A stretch of 64,000 nt of DNA from positions 2,852,001 through 2,916,000 of the forward strand of contig NZ_OY762974.1 of the NCBI RefSeq assembly GCF_963667135.1, in the 5' to 3' direction. The notes beneath the pieces are model-generated. The model made no database searches. It saw only the letters and a list, made by a program, of their open reading frames with translations, and was not told the DNA's origin. Source of the stretch: an uncultured Macellibacteroides sp. Its GTDB lineage: Bacteria > Bacteroidota > Bacteroidia > Bacteroidales > Tannerellaceae. The stretch's first letter is position 1; each line of letters opens with the position of its first letter. The translations under genes were made by a program, and so were the position numbers. Of the stretch, positions 17,359 through 27,435 are shown piece after piece.

Positions 17359-17646
17359 TTTACTGTTAATCAGACATATAGACGTTGATTGTATTCATGG
17401 TAATATTTGTTGAATTTTGTGTTTGTTAAATAAATGATACATAATTATAAAGAAAAGGTACGTTTTTTTTGTTTTTGAAACAAAACAGGCCCTGTTGTTT
17501 TACATTACCTATCCTAAGTTTCATATCCTTCTCCATACTTTTGTTCAGAAATTGTTGACCAAGTCAGGACACGGTGTTTTTGACTGATGTTCACTAATGA
17601 TATTTACACATTACATTAATTATTTATCAACTTAAATCAGTTCTTT
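17359..17646 (+). promoter_or_regulatory. Leader region of the susC operon
   Basis: A 288-base region with one -7-like element, TACTTTTG (17536-17543), but no clear -33 partner. A short palindrome AACAGG-C-CCTGTT lies upstream (about 17484-17496). If transcription starts near 17550 the 5' UTR is about 95 bases. No sigma/anti-sigma or hybrid two-component gene is adjacent. Confidence 0.35.
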
Positions 17647-20600
17647 ATGGAAGAAAAATGCAGTACATTTTCTTTGCGTAAGTTGTCTTCAAGGCTTATG
17701 CAGATGGTAATTGTTACAGCCTTCTTGCTGGTAAATTGCCTTCCGGCAATGGCTCAAACGAGCACAAAGGTTAAGGGTGTTATTACTTCAGGAGCCGACG
17801 GATTACCATTAATCGGGGTAAACGTTGTCGAAAAAGGTACAACCAACGGTACAGTTACAGATTTTGATGGAAACTTTGAGTTAACCGTATCTTCTAATTC
17901 AGTTCTCGACATTTCTTACATTGGTTATCTTCGCCAACAGGTAAAAGTGGTTTCAGGAACTTCTCTCTACAAAATCGTTTTAAAAGAAGACTCTCAGGCA
18001 CTGGATGAAGTAGTGGTTGTGGGTTATGGTGTTCAGAAAAAGAAACTGGTTACCGGTGCTACCGTACAGGTAAGCGGCGATAATCTTCAAAAATTAAGCA
18101 CAACGAATGCTTTGGGAGCTTTACAGAGTCAAACTCCAGGGGTGAACATCACACAGAGTTCAGGTCAGCCGGGTGAAGGATTCAAAGTGGTTATTCGTGG
18201 TTTGGGTACTATTGGTTCATCCGGACCTCTTTATGTAATTGATGGTGTTGCTGGTGGTGATATCAATGCGCTGAACCCTTCCGATATCGAGTCAATCGAC
18301 GTATTGAAGGATGCAGCTTCTGCTGCAATTTACGGAGCACGTGCTGCCAATGGTGTGGTTTTAGTAACAACCAAGCAAGGGAAAGCTGGTAAACTTCAGC
18401 TAACTTATGATGGGTACTATGGTACACAGTATTTAGCTAAAATGCCTTCTTTGTTAAAAGCAAAAGAATATATGACAATGATGGATGAAACTCGTTTTAA
18501 CGAAGCGAATCCAGTTTACGATTGGGCAAATATTCTTCCAACAACTCTTTACAATTCAATAATGGATGGTTCTTGGCAAGGAACAAACTGGTTAAAAGAG
18601 TCTTATAATGAAGCAGCTCCAACTCAGAATCATGCTATTAATTTAGCCGGAGGTACTGAGCAATCGAAATTTTCTTTAGGTTTCTCTTATACATCTCAGG
18701 AAGGTATTTTAGGAAAGCCTGTTCAATCTCAGTATGATAGATATACCGCTCGTATCAACTCTGATCATGTATTATTAAAAGTAAAAGACTTTGATGCTAT
18801 TAAGATTGGTGAGACATTAAACTTCAACTATAATACCAAGTCAGGTATTGCGATTGGTAATATATATGGTAATTCAATCCACAATTTGTTGGTTGGAAAT
18901 CCGTTGCTTCCTGCTTATGATGAAGAAGGTAACTTTTATGATTATGACGATAAGGTAAATAATGGTTGGGAATTTGATGGTAACACTGCTAACCCACTTG
19001 CCGGAACAGCTCTGTCTAGCTGGGGATTAAACTTGTCTAAAAATTATGCTTTACAATCAAGTGCCTACCTGGAAATTCAACCGATTAAAAATTTGGTTTT
19101 CAGATCTCAGTTTGGTTATAAGATGACCGCATCTAGTTATCGTTCGTATGATGGTATCCGCCATTTGTCTAACAATACAAATGTAACAATGGATAATGTT
19201 TATCAGAGTGCAAGTTCTGGTCATAACATTACATTGGATAATACTATTGCTTATAAATTCAAAGTTGCAGATAAACATCAGTTTGATGTAGTATTAGGTC
19301 AGTCGGTAGAAAAATGGGGTATGGGTTCTGACATCAATGCAAGTGGCAACAATTCAATTTTTGAAGGATCATTTGACCATGCATGGGTAAATAATACGAA
19401 ACCTACTGAGTTATCTCAACGCGGTGCTGGTGGATCTCCTTGGGGAGAAGGCGCCTTAGCTTCTTTCTTTGGTCGTGCCAACTACAACTATAAAGAAACA
19501 TATATGGCTTCTTTAACGATGCGTGCAGATGGTTCTTCCAACTTCGCAAAAGGAAAACGCTGGGGATATTTTCCATCTGCATCTGCAGGTTGGGTAATGA
19601 GTAATGAAGCGTTTATGGAAAACACAAAAGGTTGGTTGGACTTTATGAAAATCCGTGCCAGCTGGGGACAGAATGGTAATGCTGCTATCGATAATTTCCA
19701 GTATCAAACTACATTTGCATTTGATGCAAGTAATGGTTATTATTTCGATTCTGGTAAAAAAGTTCAGACTGTAGGTGGTTATGCCGATATTTTAGCCAAT
19801 CCGGATGTTACCTGGGAAACTTCAGAACAGCTTAACATTGGTTTTGACTCGCGTTTTCTTAATTCCCGTTTAGGCTTAACTTTCGACTGGTATACCAAGA
19901 CTACCAAAGACTGGTTGGTTACTGCTCCAATTTCAGGAGTCTGGGGATTGAATGCTCCTTCTGTAAATGGTGGAGATATTGAGAATAAGGGTTTTGAAAT
20001 TGCATTGAACTGGAATGATAAAGTCGGTGATTTCAATTATGGAGCAACTGTGAATTTAGCTCATAATAAGAATGAAGTAACTCGTATTGCTAACGCCGAA
20101 GGAATCATTCACGGTGATGCCGACGTACTAAGTCAGGGAACTACAGAAATGTATCGTGCTCAGGAAGGTTATTCTATTGGATATTTTTATGGATATAAAA
20201 CTGCTGGTGTATTCCAAAACTGGGATCAGGTGAATAATACTTCTGCCAAGTATGCAGGTGCTCAACCGGGAGATTTAATTTTTGTTGATACAAATGGTGA
20301 TGGATCGATTACGGAAAATGACCGTACTCAGATTGGTAATCCTCATCCAGATTTTACATTAGGTCTGAACCTGAACTTCTCTTATAAGGGTTTTGATTTG
20401 AATGTTACAGGAACAGGCGCATTTGGTCAGCAGATAGCTAAATCTTATCGTTCATTTGCAGACTCTCCTTTGCAAAATTATACAACAGATATTTTTGGTC
20501 GCTGGACAGGTGAAGGAACTTCAAACAAATTGCCTCGTTTGACATCAGGTAGCCATACAAACTGGCAGAATATTTCTGATATCTACATTGAAGATGGTGA

Positions 20601-20838
20601 TTATTTGAAAATACAGAACCTTACTATTGGTTATGACTTTAAAAAGTTGTTCCCAAGTATGCCTCTTGGACAGGCTCGTCTGTACTTAACCGCTCAGAAT
20701 TTGATCACATTTACAGGTTATTCAGGAATGGATCCGGAAATTGGTTATGGCTACGGTAAGAGTTGGGTTTCCGGAATTGATTTGGGTTATTATCCAAGCC
20801 CGAGAACATATATGGTAGGTGTAAATCTTAAATTTTAA
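17647..20838 (+). CDS. SusC/RagA-family TonB-dependent transporter
   Basis: A 1063-residue outer membrane transporter. In order: signal peptide (to about residue 37, PAMAQ), a carboxypeptidase-regulatory-like domain (about 40-115, GVITSGADGLPLIGVNVVEKG), a TonB-box-like EVVVVGYG, the plug domain (about 125-240, including YVIDGVAGG and DVLKDAASAAIYGARAANGV, the SusC signature), and a C-terminal 22-strand barrel ending in Phe. It works with the SusD gene 14 bases downstream as a pedal-bin importer of glycans or peptides. No N-terminal FecR-type sensor extension is present. Substrate is unknown, and no degradative enzyme is nearby. Confidence 0.95.
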   Translation: MEEKCSTFSLRKLSSRLMQMVIVTAFLLVNCLPAMAQTSTKVKGVITSGADGLPLIGVNVVEKGTTNGTVTDFDGNFELTVSSNSVLDISYIGYLRQQVKVVSGTSLYKIVLKEDSQALDEVVVVGYGVQKKKLVTGATVQVSGDNLQKLSTTNALGALQSQTPGVNITQSSGQPGEGFKVVIRGLGTIGSSGPLYVIDGVAGGDINALNPSDIESIDVLKDAASAAIYGARAANGVVLVTTKQGKAGKLQLTYDGYYGTQYLAKMPSLLKAKEYMTMMDETRFNEANPVYDWANILPTTLYNSIMDGSWQGTNWLKESYNEAAPTQNHAINLAGGTEQSKFSLGFSYTSQEGILGKPVQSQYDRYTARINSDHVLLKVKDFDAIKIGETLNFNYNTKSGIAIGNIYGNSIHNLLVGNPLLPAYDEEGNFYDYDDKVNNGWEFDGNTANPLAGTALSSWGLNLSKNYALQSSAYLEIQPIKNLVFRSQFGYKMTASSYRSYDGIRHLSNNTNVTMDNVYQSASSGHNITLDNTIAYKFKVADKHQFDVVLGQSVEKWGMGSDINASGNNSIFEGSFDHAWVNNTKPTELSQRGAGGSPWGEGALASFFGRANYNYKETYMASLTMRADGSSNFAKGKRWGYFPSASAGWVMSNEAFMENTKGWLDFMKIRASWGQNGNAAIDNFQYQTTFAFDASNGYYFDSGKKVQTVGGYADILANPDVTWETSEQLNIGFDSRFLNSRLGLTFDWYTKTTKDWLVTAPISGVWGLNAPSVNGGDIENKGFEIALNWNDKVGDFNYGATVNLAHNKNEVTRIANAEGIIHGDADVLSQGTTEMYRAQEGYSIGYFYGYKTAGVFQNWDQVNNTSAKYAGAQPGDLIFVDTNGDGSITENDRTQIGNPHPDFTLGLNLNFSYKGFDLNVTGTGAFGQQIAKSYRSFADSPLQNYTTDIFGRWTGEGTSNKLPRLTSGSHTNWQNISDIYIEDGDYLKIQNLTIGYDFKKLFPSMPLGQARLYLTAQNLITFTGYSGMDPEIGYGYGKSWVSGIDLGYYPSPRTYMVGVNLKF

Positions 20839-20852
20839 ATGAGAGAACAAAT

Positions 20853-22622
20853 ATGAAAAAAGTATTATATATTGCAGTTACTGCACTTATGTTTACAAGT
20901 TGCGAAAGTTTCTTGGATACAGAAAGTTACACAAAGAAAACGACAGGTAACTATCCTGTAACTGAAAAGGATGCGATTCAGATGGTTACAGGTGTATATG
21001 CCACTTTAAATAAACCAATCGCTAATTGCCAGAATACCTACTTCTATTTATCTGAACTGGCAGCCGACGATCGTTTTGGTGGTGGTGGTGAAAATGATAA
21101 GGATATGCAGGTTTTGGACCACTTATTGTATACCAATATCAATCGTTTCCAGTCTTTCTGGACCGATCGCTATTCTGGAATTAACCGTGCTAATATGGCA
21201 ATTGCCAATTTGGATAAGGTTACAAATGAAGAGATGAGAAATCAGATGATGGGTGAAGCATTAACTCTTCGTGCTTTCTTTTACAGCGAATTAGTTGAGA
21301 TGTTTGGAAGTGTTCCTTTGATTACAACTGTTCCTCAGAATGTATCAGAAGCTCAGGTTTATCCGGCACAGTCTCCTGTTGATGATGTGTATGCTGCTAT
21401 TGCTTCCGATTTGAAAAAAGCGATCGAAATTATGCCTGACAACAAATGGAATAATACCGTTTCTGGTAGCGGACACTTAACCAAATGGACTGCAGAAGCT
21501 TTATTGGGTCGTGTATTCCTTTTCTATACAGGCTTTTATGGTAAAGAATCTCTTCCTTTAATGGGTGAAGATGGTACAATTGCCGGATCTATTGCCAAAG
21601 CAGAGGTTGTTACAGGTTTAGAGGATTGTATTAATAACAGTGGACACGAATTGGTTAGTGACTATCGTAGTTTGTGGCCTTATACCAATACTGTATCAAA
21701 GCCATTTTATCCTTATGTGGAAAACGCTCCTGAATGGGTGAGAGATGGTGAAAATCCTGAACAGGTATTTGCAATTAAGTGTTCTCACTTGGCTGACTGG
21801 AGTACAACTATTGGTTATTCAAATCAATATATGTTGCACTTTGCAATTCGTAGTCACGGTGGCGCCGATCAGTTTAAAAATCTTTTTCCGTTCGGTCAAG
21901 GTTGGGGTGCCGGTCCTGTTAGTCCAAAACTTTGGAAAGAATGGCAAGCTGCTGAACCTAACGACCCACGTCGTGAAGCTTCTATCCTGGACGGCTCAAA
22001 AACTCAAGATTATGTTTATGGAGCTGATAAGCAGATGGAGGAAACAGGTTTGTGGCAGAAAAAAATAATTGCAACAACTGCTCCTAAGAGTACTAAAAAA
22101 GATGATAAAGACAAAACAATAATTGATAAGTTGTTTAATAGCTTTACATCTTCAAAAGATTATTACGGAGATGGTGAAGATGATGATTTCCAGTTGGGAC
22201 ATGAGGTTGACCTAAATGTAATTCGTTTTGCAGATGTACTTCTTATGCACTCTGAACTTACCCAAACTGCGGACGGAATAAACAGAGTACGTGCTCGTGC
22301 AAAGCTTCCGGCTGTTACCTATTCTGAAACAGCTTTACGAAATGAACGTCGTTGGGAGCTTGCCTTCGAAGGTACACGTTGGGCTGATATCAGACGTTGG
22401 GGTATTGCTGAGCAGGCTCTTAGCAATCAGTTAGGTTCAGATATCTGGAACCGCGGTGTAGCTACTGTGATGAAAAACCAAGGAGCTGGTTATGCTGCTC
22501 GTTACGCTGCAACAAAGGGATTTATGCCAATTCCACAATCTGAAATAGATCTTTCTAATGGCGTTTTGAAACAAAATGCCGGATGGGATGCTTCTGCAGT
22601 ATTTGTAAGTTGGAATGAATAG
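20853..22622 (+). CDS. SusD/RagB-family lipoprotein
   Basis: A 589-residue surface lipoprotein that caps the SusC transporter. It has a lipobox near residue 17 (MFTSCESF), SusD N-terminal helical repeats, and the conserved C-terminal part NERRWELAFEGTRWADIRRWG and GFMPIPQSEIDLSNG. Length is normal for the family. The operon continues directly into the next lipoprotein gene. Confidence 0.95.
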   Translation: MKKVLYIAVTALMFTSCESFLDTESYTKKTTGNYPVTEKDAIQMVTGVYATLNKPIANCQNTYFYLSELAADDRFGGGGENDKDMQVLDHLLYTNINRFQSFWTDRYSGINRANMAIANLDKVTNEEMRNQMMGEALTLRAFFYSELVEMFGSVPLITTVPQNVSEAQVYPAQSPVDDVYAAIASDLKKAIEIMPDNKWNNTVSGSGHLTKWTAEALLGRVFLFYTGFYGKESLPLMGEDGTIAGSIAKAEVVTGLEDCINNSGHELVSDYRSLWPYTNTVSKPFYPYVENAPEWVRDGENPEQVFAIKCSHLADWSTTIGYSNQYMLHFAIRSHGGADQFKNLFPFGQGWGAGPVSPKLWKEWQAAEPNDPRREASILDGSKTQDYVYGADKQMEETGLWQKKIIATTAPKSTKKDDKDKTIIDKLFNSFTSSKDYYGDGEDDDFQLGHEVDLNVIRFADVLLMHSELTQTADGINRVRARAKLPAVTYSETALRNERRWELAFEGTRWADIRRWGIAEQALSNQLGSDIWNRGVATVMKNQGAGYAARYAATKGFMPIPQSEIDLSNGVLKQNAGWDASAVFVSWNE

Positions 22623-22656
22623 TAAAATGTTAAATTTAAATCTTAATAAGAATAAT

Positions 22657-23487
22657 ATGAACAAGACATTAATATATTCCATGCTGGCTGCCTCAATGAT
22701 GATGGTTGCTTGTGACCCTGCAGAGGACAGAGACGTCCTTTCTGGAGCCATTACAGCCGACGACTTGAATATAACAGCAGTACCTCAAGTGGTTGATGGT
22801 AAAAATTCAAACTACATCGATTTAAACAGTGATGGAGTTGGTTCTCTAACATCATGGTATTACGGAAACGGAACAACGACAAGTACAAAGACGACAGTTC
22901 AGCTAGTACTTGATGGTCAACGCAAAATTGTATTTACAGGATTAAATCACGATGGAACGTATATTACGAAAACAATAACTGTACAGGTTGATACATTGAT
23001 CGGTGTTGCTCCTGAATGGGGAATTTTGTGTGGTACCGGTGAAAAAAACTGGGTTTGGGATAATACCCTAAGTGCTGTTTGGGGTAACGGCGGTTACTTA
23101 GGAAATACTTCTCCGGGTTGGTGGACTGTCGCGTTGGCTGATGTTGATGGTCAGGCTGCAGGTGAAGGTGCTGGCGCTAAAATGACTTTTTCGGTCGATG
23201 GATCCAGTTTGACAAAGACTAAATCGGATGGTACAACAACTAAAGGTGCTTTTGCATTTGATATGTCGGCTATAACAAATGATGATGCAGGGGTTCTTTG
23301 GGCGAAAGGGAAGCTTACAACCAAGAATATTACTATGCTTTGTGGTAAATCACCCAATGAAGGTAATGCTCCGGTTTATTTGTACGATATTCTGAAATTG
23401 GATGACCAGAAAATGGTACTTGCATATCCTGAACCAGGTGCTAAAGCTTGGGGTACAGCATGGTTCTGGATGTTTAAAGCTGAATGA
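22657..23487 (+). CDS. Surface lipoprotein of the SusCD operon (PKD-like)
   Basis: A 276-residue lipoprotein with lipobox MMMVACDP (Cys near residue 19). The first part resembles a PKD/Ig-like domain (VQLVLDGQRKIVFTGLNHDGTYITKTITVQV). The second is Trp/Gly-rich and beta-strand rich (WVWDNTLSAVWGNGGYLGNTSPGWW). The third-gene position after susD suits a SusE/SGBP-type ligand-binding protein, but sequence alone does not tell the ligand. The ATG at 22657 is chosen because it starts a clean signal peptide; the frame extends upstream to 22615, overlapping susD. Confidence 0.8.
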   Translation: MNKTLIYSMLAASMMMVACDPAEDRDVLSGAITADDLNITAVPQVVDGKNSNYIDLNSDGVGSLTSWYYGNGTTTSTKTTVQLVLDGQRKIVFTGLNHDGTYITKTITVQVDTLIGVAPEWGILCGTGEKNWVWDNTLSAVWGNGGYLGNTSPGWWTVALADVDGQAAGEGAGAKMTFSVDGSSLTKTKSDGTTTKGAFAFDMSAITNDDAGVLWAKGKLTTKNITMLCGKSPNEGNAPVYLYDILKLDDQKMVLAYPEPGAKAWGTAWFWMFKAE

Positions 23488-23505
23488 TAGATTGTATATA
23501 ATTTG

Positions 23506-23538
23506 AAAGAGTGCAGGAAAACTCCTGCACTCTTTTTA
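23506..23538 (+). terminator. Intrinsic terminator after the susCD operon
   Basis: A 13-bp perfect stem (23506-23518 with 23523-23535, AAAC loop) followed by T residues. It separates the susCD operon from the downstream cassette. Confidence 0.85.
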
Positions 23539-23578
23539 TCTCTTATTAGATTTTTCTAATTAACTTTAAGTAGATATT

Positions 23579-24178
23579 ATGCAAAAGTTCTTTTGTTTTT
23601 TTGCTTTTATTCTGATGTTGTCTTGCTCTTCAATTGAAAATAATTATGTGATTGAAGGACAGTTGACTGATAAGTCGTATGATGGTGAATATATGTATTT
23701 AGTCCCAATTGAGGGTGCAACAGCGGAAACTGTAGATTCCGTACTGATAAAGGACGGTGCTTTCAGGTTTGAAGGAGATGCATCTGAATCAGGAATACAT
23801 ATTTTGAGAACCCGTCCGCTGTTACGAATGGAGTTACAAGAACTTTTGGTTGTTACGGAGCCTGGACAAATTGATGTTGTCATCGATTCAATCAGTGTAG
23901 CCAAAGGCACTCCTCAAAATGATGCTTTACAGAAATGGAAAGAACGTAAAAAAAATGCAGACTTTACTTATGCCTATTTAAATCAGCAAATTAGTGAAGC
24001 TGATGAAAGCAAGAAAGCAAAACTAAAATTGCTTCAGGTGAAGTTTGATAAAGAATATTCCGATTTTAATTATAATTTTGTAAAGGAAAATAAAAATACG
24101 GCTGTGGGAAAGTTCGTTTATAAGATGACAGGATTTTCATTTACTCCGGAACAGAAAAAGGAAATTGATTCGTTGTAG
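23579..24178 (+). CDS. Short DUF4369-type lipoprotein without thioredoxin domain
   Basis: A 199-residue lipoprotein (lipobox LMLSCSS, Cys about 16). Residues 25-110 fit the DUF4369 beta domain usually found in front of TlpA-like thioredoxin domains in Bacteroidetes (LTDKSYDGEYMYLVPIEG, DSVLIKDGAFRFEG); residues 115-199 are helical. Typical DUF4369-TlpA proteins have 350 or more residues; this one stops (FTPEQKKEIDSL) where the rest would begin, and no continuation appears in any frame after the stop. It is therefore either a stand-alone form or a truncation. It heads the downstream membrane-protein cassette. Confidence 0.7.
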   Translation: MQKFFCFFAFILMLSCSSIENNYVIEGQLTDKSYDGEYMYLVPIEGATAETVDSVLIKDGAFRFEGDASESGIHILRTRPLLRMELQELLVVTEPGQIDVVIDSISVAKGTPQNDALQKWKERKKNADFTYAYLNQQISEADESKKAKLKLLQVKFDKEYSDFNYNFVKENKNTAVGKFVYKMTGFSFTPEQKKEIDSL

Positions 24179-24222
24179 CGAGAATAGACTGACTGTCAAA
24201 TCTAAATCGGGCGAAATTATTC

Positions 24223-25971
24223 ATGATAAAAAGAGACGGATTTATTAAATTGGGTTTGGTGGCTTTGTTTGCAATTGCATGCATTGTTTTCTTCCTTTTT
24301 TATTATCCTTATCATTTGTTTTTTAAGGAGCAGATGCAACTCTTTTTGTTTACTTCAGACTATTCACTTTCTTATTTATATAAACCTGCTGCTTTGTCGT
24401 GTTATCTGGGTGATTTCTTTACTCAGTTTTTTTATCTTCGGGGCGGAGGACCTGTAGTTATATCACTAACTCTTTGTCTGGAGTGGTTGCTTATTTCATA
24501 TGTTCTCAAGAAAACTGGTACAGAAAAGAATGCACTCCTTTATGCTTTCTTTCCAATAGTAGCTGAATGGATTTTACATTGCGGACTTAATTACTCTCTA
24601 TCTTCTACTGTTTCGTTATTGCTTTCTCTTGTCTTTTTTGCGGGATACACCTGGATAAATAAACGATGGCTCGCTATCTGTGCGGCTATTTTACTGCAAC
24701 CGTTGTTATATATGCTTACCGGATGTGGCTTGTTTGTTTTTAATCTGTTGCTTTTATTTTATGAATATGGACAAAAAGGAAAATTTAAAGTAGCAGGATA
24801 TCTTTTTCTTTTAGTCGGATTTATACTTCCTTTGTTGTTTCGCTCTTCTTATCTTCTCACCTTTGAACAGGCTTACTTCTACCCTCATAAGGGAATTATG
24901 GCTTTTTCTCCTTCTCTTTTACTGATGTTGACTGTTTGGAGTATGTCTTTTTACAAAATCCGAAACTTTACCTCAGATATCCGGTATGTTCCGTTTGTTA
25001 TTGTTTTTCAGCTAATCTTGTTAGGAGGAGGCATTTATTGGGGTGCTAACTTTTCCAGAGAGAAAATTTTATCGCTCGACAGTGAAGCTTATTTTGGAAA
25101 CTGGGGCAGGGTTTTGCATTTAGCTAACACATATAAGATTAATAATACCACTGCCTCCTATTATACTAACCTGGCTTTGGCACGCCATGGAGTGTTGCCT
25201 GATCATTTACTTGAATATTATCAACCGGCTTCTGAAGGTCTTTTTCTTCCTGTTAATCCGACTGCTTCGCCGCTGACTATTTTATTTAGCAATGAGGTGT
25301 TTTTCTACCTGGGTGATATGAATATGTCCCAACATTCGGCTATGTTGGGAATGATATTTTCACCGAACAACCGCAGTTCGCGTTTGGTTAAACGCTTGGC
25401 AGAGATTAACCTGATTAACGGAGAAAAAGAAGCTGCACGTAAATATCTCAGGATGCTTGAGCCAACCTTGTTTCATCGTTCCTGGGCATTAAAACGGATA
25501 GCTCTGCTTGAAGCAGACACATTACAGACGGCTTCAAACAAATGGTTGTCTGAAAAGAGAAGTCAACTTGTTAAACGAGATATTTTACGCAAGGGAGATA
25601 ACTATCCGGCATCTCTTGAATTATTGGTAGAAAGTAATCCTGGTAACAAAATGGCCTTGGATTATCTGATGTGTTACCATCTGCTAAATAAAAATATTGC
25701 TGAATTTGTGCAACTATTTGACCGTTACGCCAAAGGTAGGATGTCCATTATGCCGCGCATTTATAGCGAAGCACTTTTAATATGGCTGTTTAAAGCTAAA
25801 GCTTCTGAAAAGGAGGTGCAACAATATGGCATCTCCCCCGACGTAATTCGTGACTTTGCTAATTACACACGTATTTACGAACAAGACAAAGGCGAAATGA
25901 AGCAACTTCAAAAATCTTATGGAAAGAGCTATTGGTTTTATTTTCACTTTGCAAATATGGTGACAAAATGA
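24223..25971 (+). CDS. Multi-pass membrane protein with TPR-like tail, copy 1 (DUF6057-like)
   Basis: A 582-residue protein. Residues 1 to about 285 form roughly 8-10 membrane helices; the rest is soluble and helical with TPR-like repeats (RLVKRLAEINLINGEKEAAR, KYLRMLEPTLFHRSWALKRI). It is paralogous to the gene at 27436: shared landmarks are QLFLFTSDY near the N-terminus, FFTQFFYL, AEINLINGEKEAARKYL, and the C-terminal SYWFYFHF. The family name is from memory and no biochemical role is known to me. Its stop overlaps the start of the next gene (ATGA), so the two are tightly coupled and probably form a complex. Confidence 0.7.
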   Translation: MIKRDGFIKLGLVALFAIACIVFFLFYYPYHLFFKEQMQLFLFTSDYSLSYLYKPAALSCYLGDFFTQFFYLRGGGPVVISLTLCLEWLLISYVLKKTGTEKNALLYAFFPIVAEWILHCGLNYSLSSTVSLLLSLVFFAGYTWINKRWLAICAAILLQPLLYMLTGCGLFVFNLLLLFYEYGQKGKFKVAGYLFLLVGFILPLLFRSSYLLTFEQAYFYPHKGIMAFSPSLLLMLTVWSMSFYKIRNFTSDIRYVPFVIVFQLILLGGGIYWGANFSREKILSLDSEAYFGNWGRVLHLANTYKINNTTASYYTNLALARHGVLPDHLLEYYQPASEGLFLPVNPTASPLTILFSNEVFFYLGDMNMSQHSAMLGMIFSPNNRSSRLVKRLAEINLINGEKEAARKYLRMLEPTLFHRSWALKRIALLEADTLQTASNKWLSEKRSQLVKRDILRKGDNYPASLELLVESNPGNKMALDYLMCYHLLNKNIAEFVQLFDRYAKGRMSIMPRIYSEALLIWLFKAKASEKEVQQYGISPDVIRDFANYTRIYEQDKGEMKQLQKSYGKSYWFYFHFANMVTK

Positions 25972-27416
25972 AAAATCAATTATACTACATATTATTGTTC
26001 TTACTAGCACTAGCCGGATGTAACCGTTCGTCTGATGTGCAGGAAAGCAAAGAGTTGCCACCAATTTATCCTGATTATACGGATATAACAATTCCTTGTA
26101 ATATAGCACCGCTAAATTTTTTGTTACGCAATGAACCACAGTCGGTCGAAGTTTCTGTAAAAGGACCTAATACTGAATTTGTTGTCTACGGAAACAGTAA
26201 AATACAGTTTCCGGAAAAGACATGGAGAACTATGTTGGAAACAGAAAAGGGTAATAGCATTACGGTGAAGGTAATTGCAAAAGTAAATGGTCATTGGATT
26301 AGTTATTCTTCCTTTAAATGGAAGGTCTCTACCGATAAGATTGATCCTTACCTGAGTTACCGACGAATTGAACCAGGGTACGAAGTGTGGAATAAAATAC
26401 AACTTTGTCAGCGTAACCTCGAAAATTTTACTGAAGAAGTATTGGCAGATAATATTCTAACCGATGGTTCTTGTATGAATTGCCATATTTATAACCAAAA
26501 TAAGAAGAATACTTCGCTGTTTCACTTGAGGGGGAAAGAAGGAGGAACGGTGTTGAATCGTAACGGCAATCTACGGAAACTGAATACTAAAGGGAAAAAT
26601 AGTTTTGCTCCTGCAGTATACGGGGCTTTTCATCCATCAGGACAATTTGCCGTATTTTCACAGAATACAATTATTCCTGAGTTTCATACTTACCGCAATG
26701 AACGTCTGGAAGTATATGATACAGAGTCTGATTTGGTCATCCTTGATTTTGATCACAATACGGTAACAAGCACCCCGTTGGTATCGGGAAAAGAAACACT
26801 TGAAACCTTTCCCGTATTTTCGGCCGACGGGAAATCTATTTATTATTGTGCTGCACCAAGATTGCCACTTCCGGATAGTATACGATCTCTTCGGTACAGC
26901 TTAATGCGTATTGGTTTTGATGAATCAAGAGGAACCTTTGGAAACAAAGCGGATACTGTATTAGCTGCAGACAGTCTGCACCAGTCGGTAAGTTTTCCTA
27001 AGGTCTCGCCAAACGGAAGATATCTTCTTTTCTGTGTATCGGACTACGGAACGTTTCCTATCTGGCATAAGGAAACCGATTTGCGGATGCTGAACCTGCA
27101 TACCGGAATTGTCGATTCCCTGAAACAGGTCAACGCTTATTATTCGGATACGTATCACAGTTGGTCGTCTGACAGCAAATGGTTTGTTTTTGCAAGCAAA
27201 CGCGACAACGGGGTATATGGTAAACCTTACTTTTCACATATTGATGGTAATGGTGCTGCAAGTAAACCATTTGTCCTTCCTCAAAAAGACCCTGCATATT
27301 ATGATTATACGCTTATATCATTTAATATACCGGAATTATCCAAAGAAGGCGTATCATTCGGAGCAATGGATATAGAACATCTCTATTTTAAAACACAGGT
27401 AGAGCAGATGAAATAA
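25968..27416 (+). CDS. PD40/TolB-like lipoprotein with CMNCH haem motif, copy 1
   Basis: A 482-residue lipoprotein (lipobox ALAGC, Cys18). After a linker (LPPIYPDYTDITIP) comes a beta-rich domain, then the c-type haem attachment motif CMNCH (Cys169, Cys172, His173), then about 280 residues of WD40/PD40-type propeller blades (FPVFSADGKSIYYC, FPKVSPNGRYLLFC, SWSSDSKWFVFASKRDNG). A single CxxCH at the same place in both paralogues suggests a covalently bound haem at the periplasmic or outer surface. The start at 25968 overlaps the preceding stop; the earlier ATG at 25932 would remove the signal peptide from the N-terminus. Substrate and partner unknown. Confidence 0.75.
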   Translation: MKNQLYYILLFLLALAGCNRSSDVQESKELPPIYPDYTDITIPCNIAPLNFLLRNEPQSVEVSVKGPNTEFVVYGNSKIQFPEKTWRTMLETEKGNSITVKVIAKVNGHWISYSSFKWKVSTDKIDPYLSYRRIEPGYEVWNKIQLCQRNLENFTEEVLADNILTDGSCMNCHIYNQNKKNTSLFHLRGKEGGTVLNRNGNLRKLNTKGKNSFAPAVYGAFHPSGQFAVFSQNTIIPEFHTYRNERLEVYDTESDLVILDFDHNTVTSTPLVSGKETLETFPVFSADGKSIYYCAAPRLPLPDSIRSLRYSLMRIGFDESRGTFGNKADTVLAADSLHQSVSFPKVSPNGRYLLFCVSDYGTFPIWHKETDLRMLNLHTGIVDSLKQVNAYYSDTYHSWSSDSKWFVFASKRDNGVYGKPYFSHIDGNGAASKPFVLPQKDPAYYDYTLISFNIPELSKEGVSFGAMDIEHLYFKTQVEQMK

Positions 27417-27435
27417 AAAGAAAATAATAGTTACT

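Noticed and set aside
17647-23487. Full polysaccharide utilisation locus
   Set aside because: No glycosidase, lyase or regulator is in the operon; the GH3 gene is 16 kb away with its own promoter and is not evidence of a locus.
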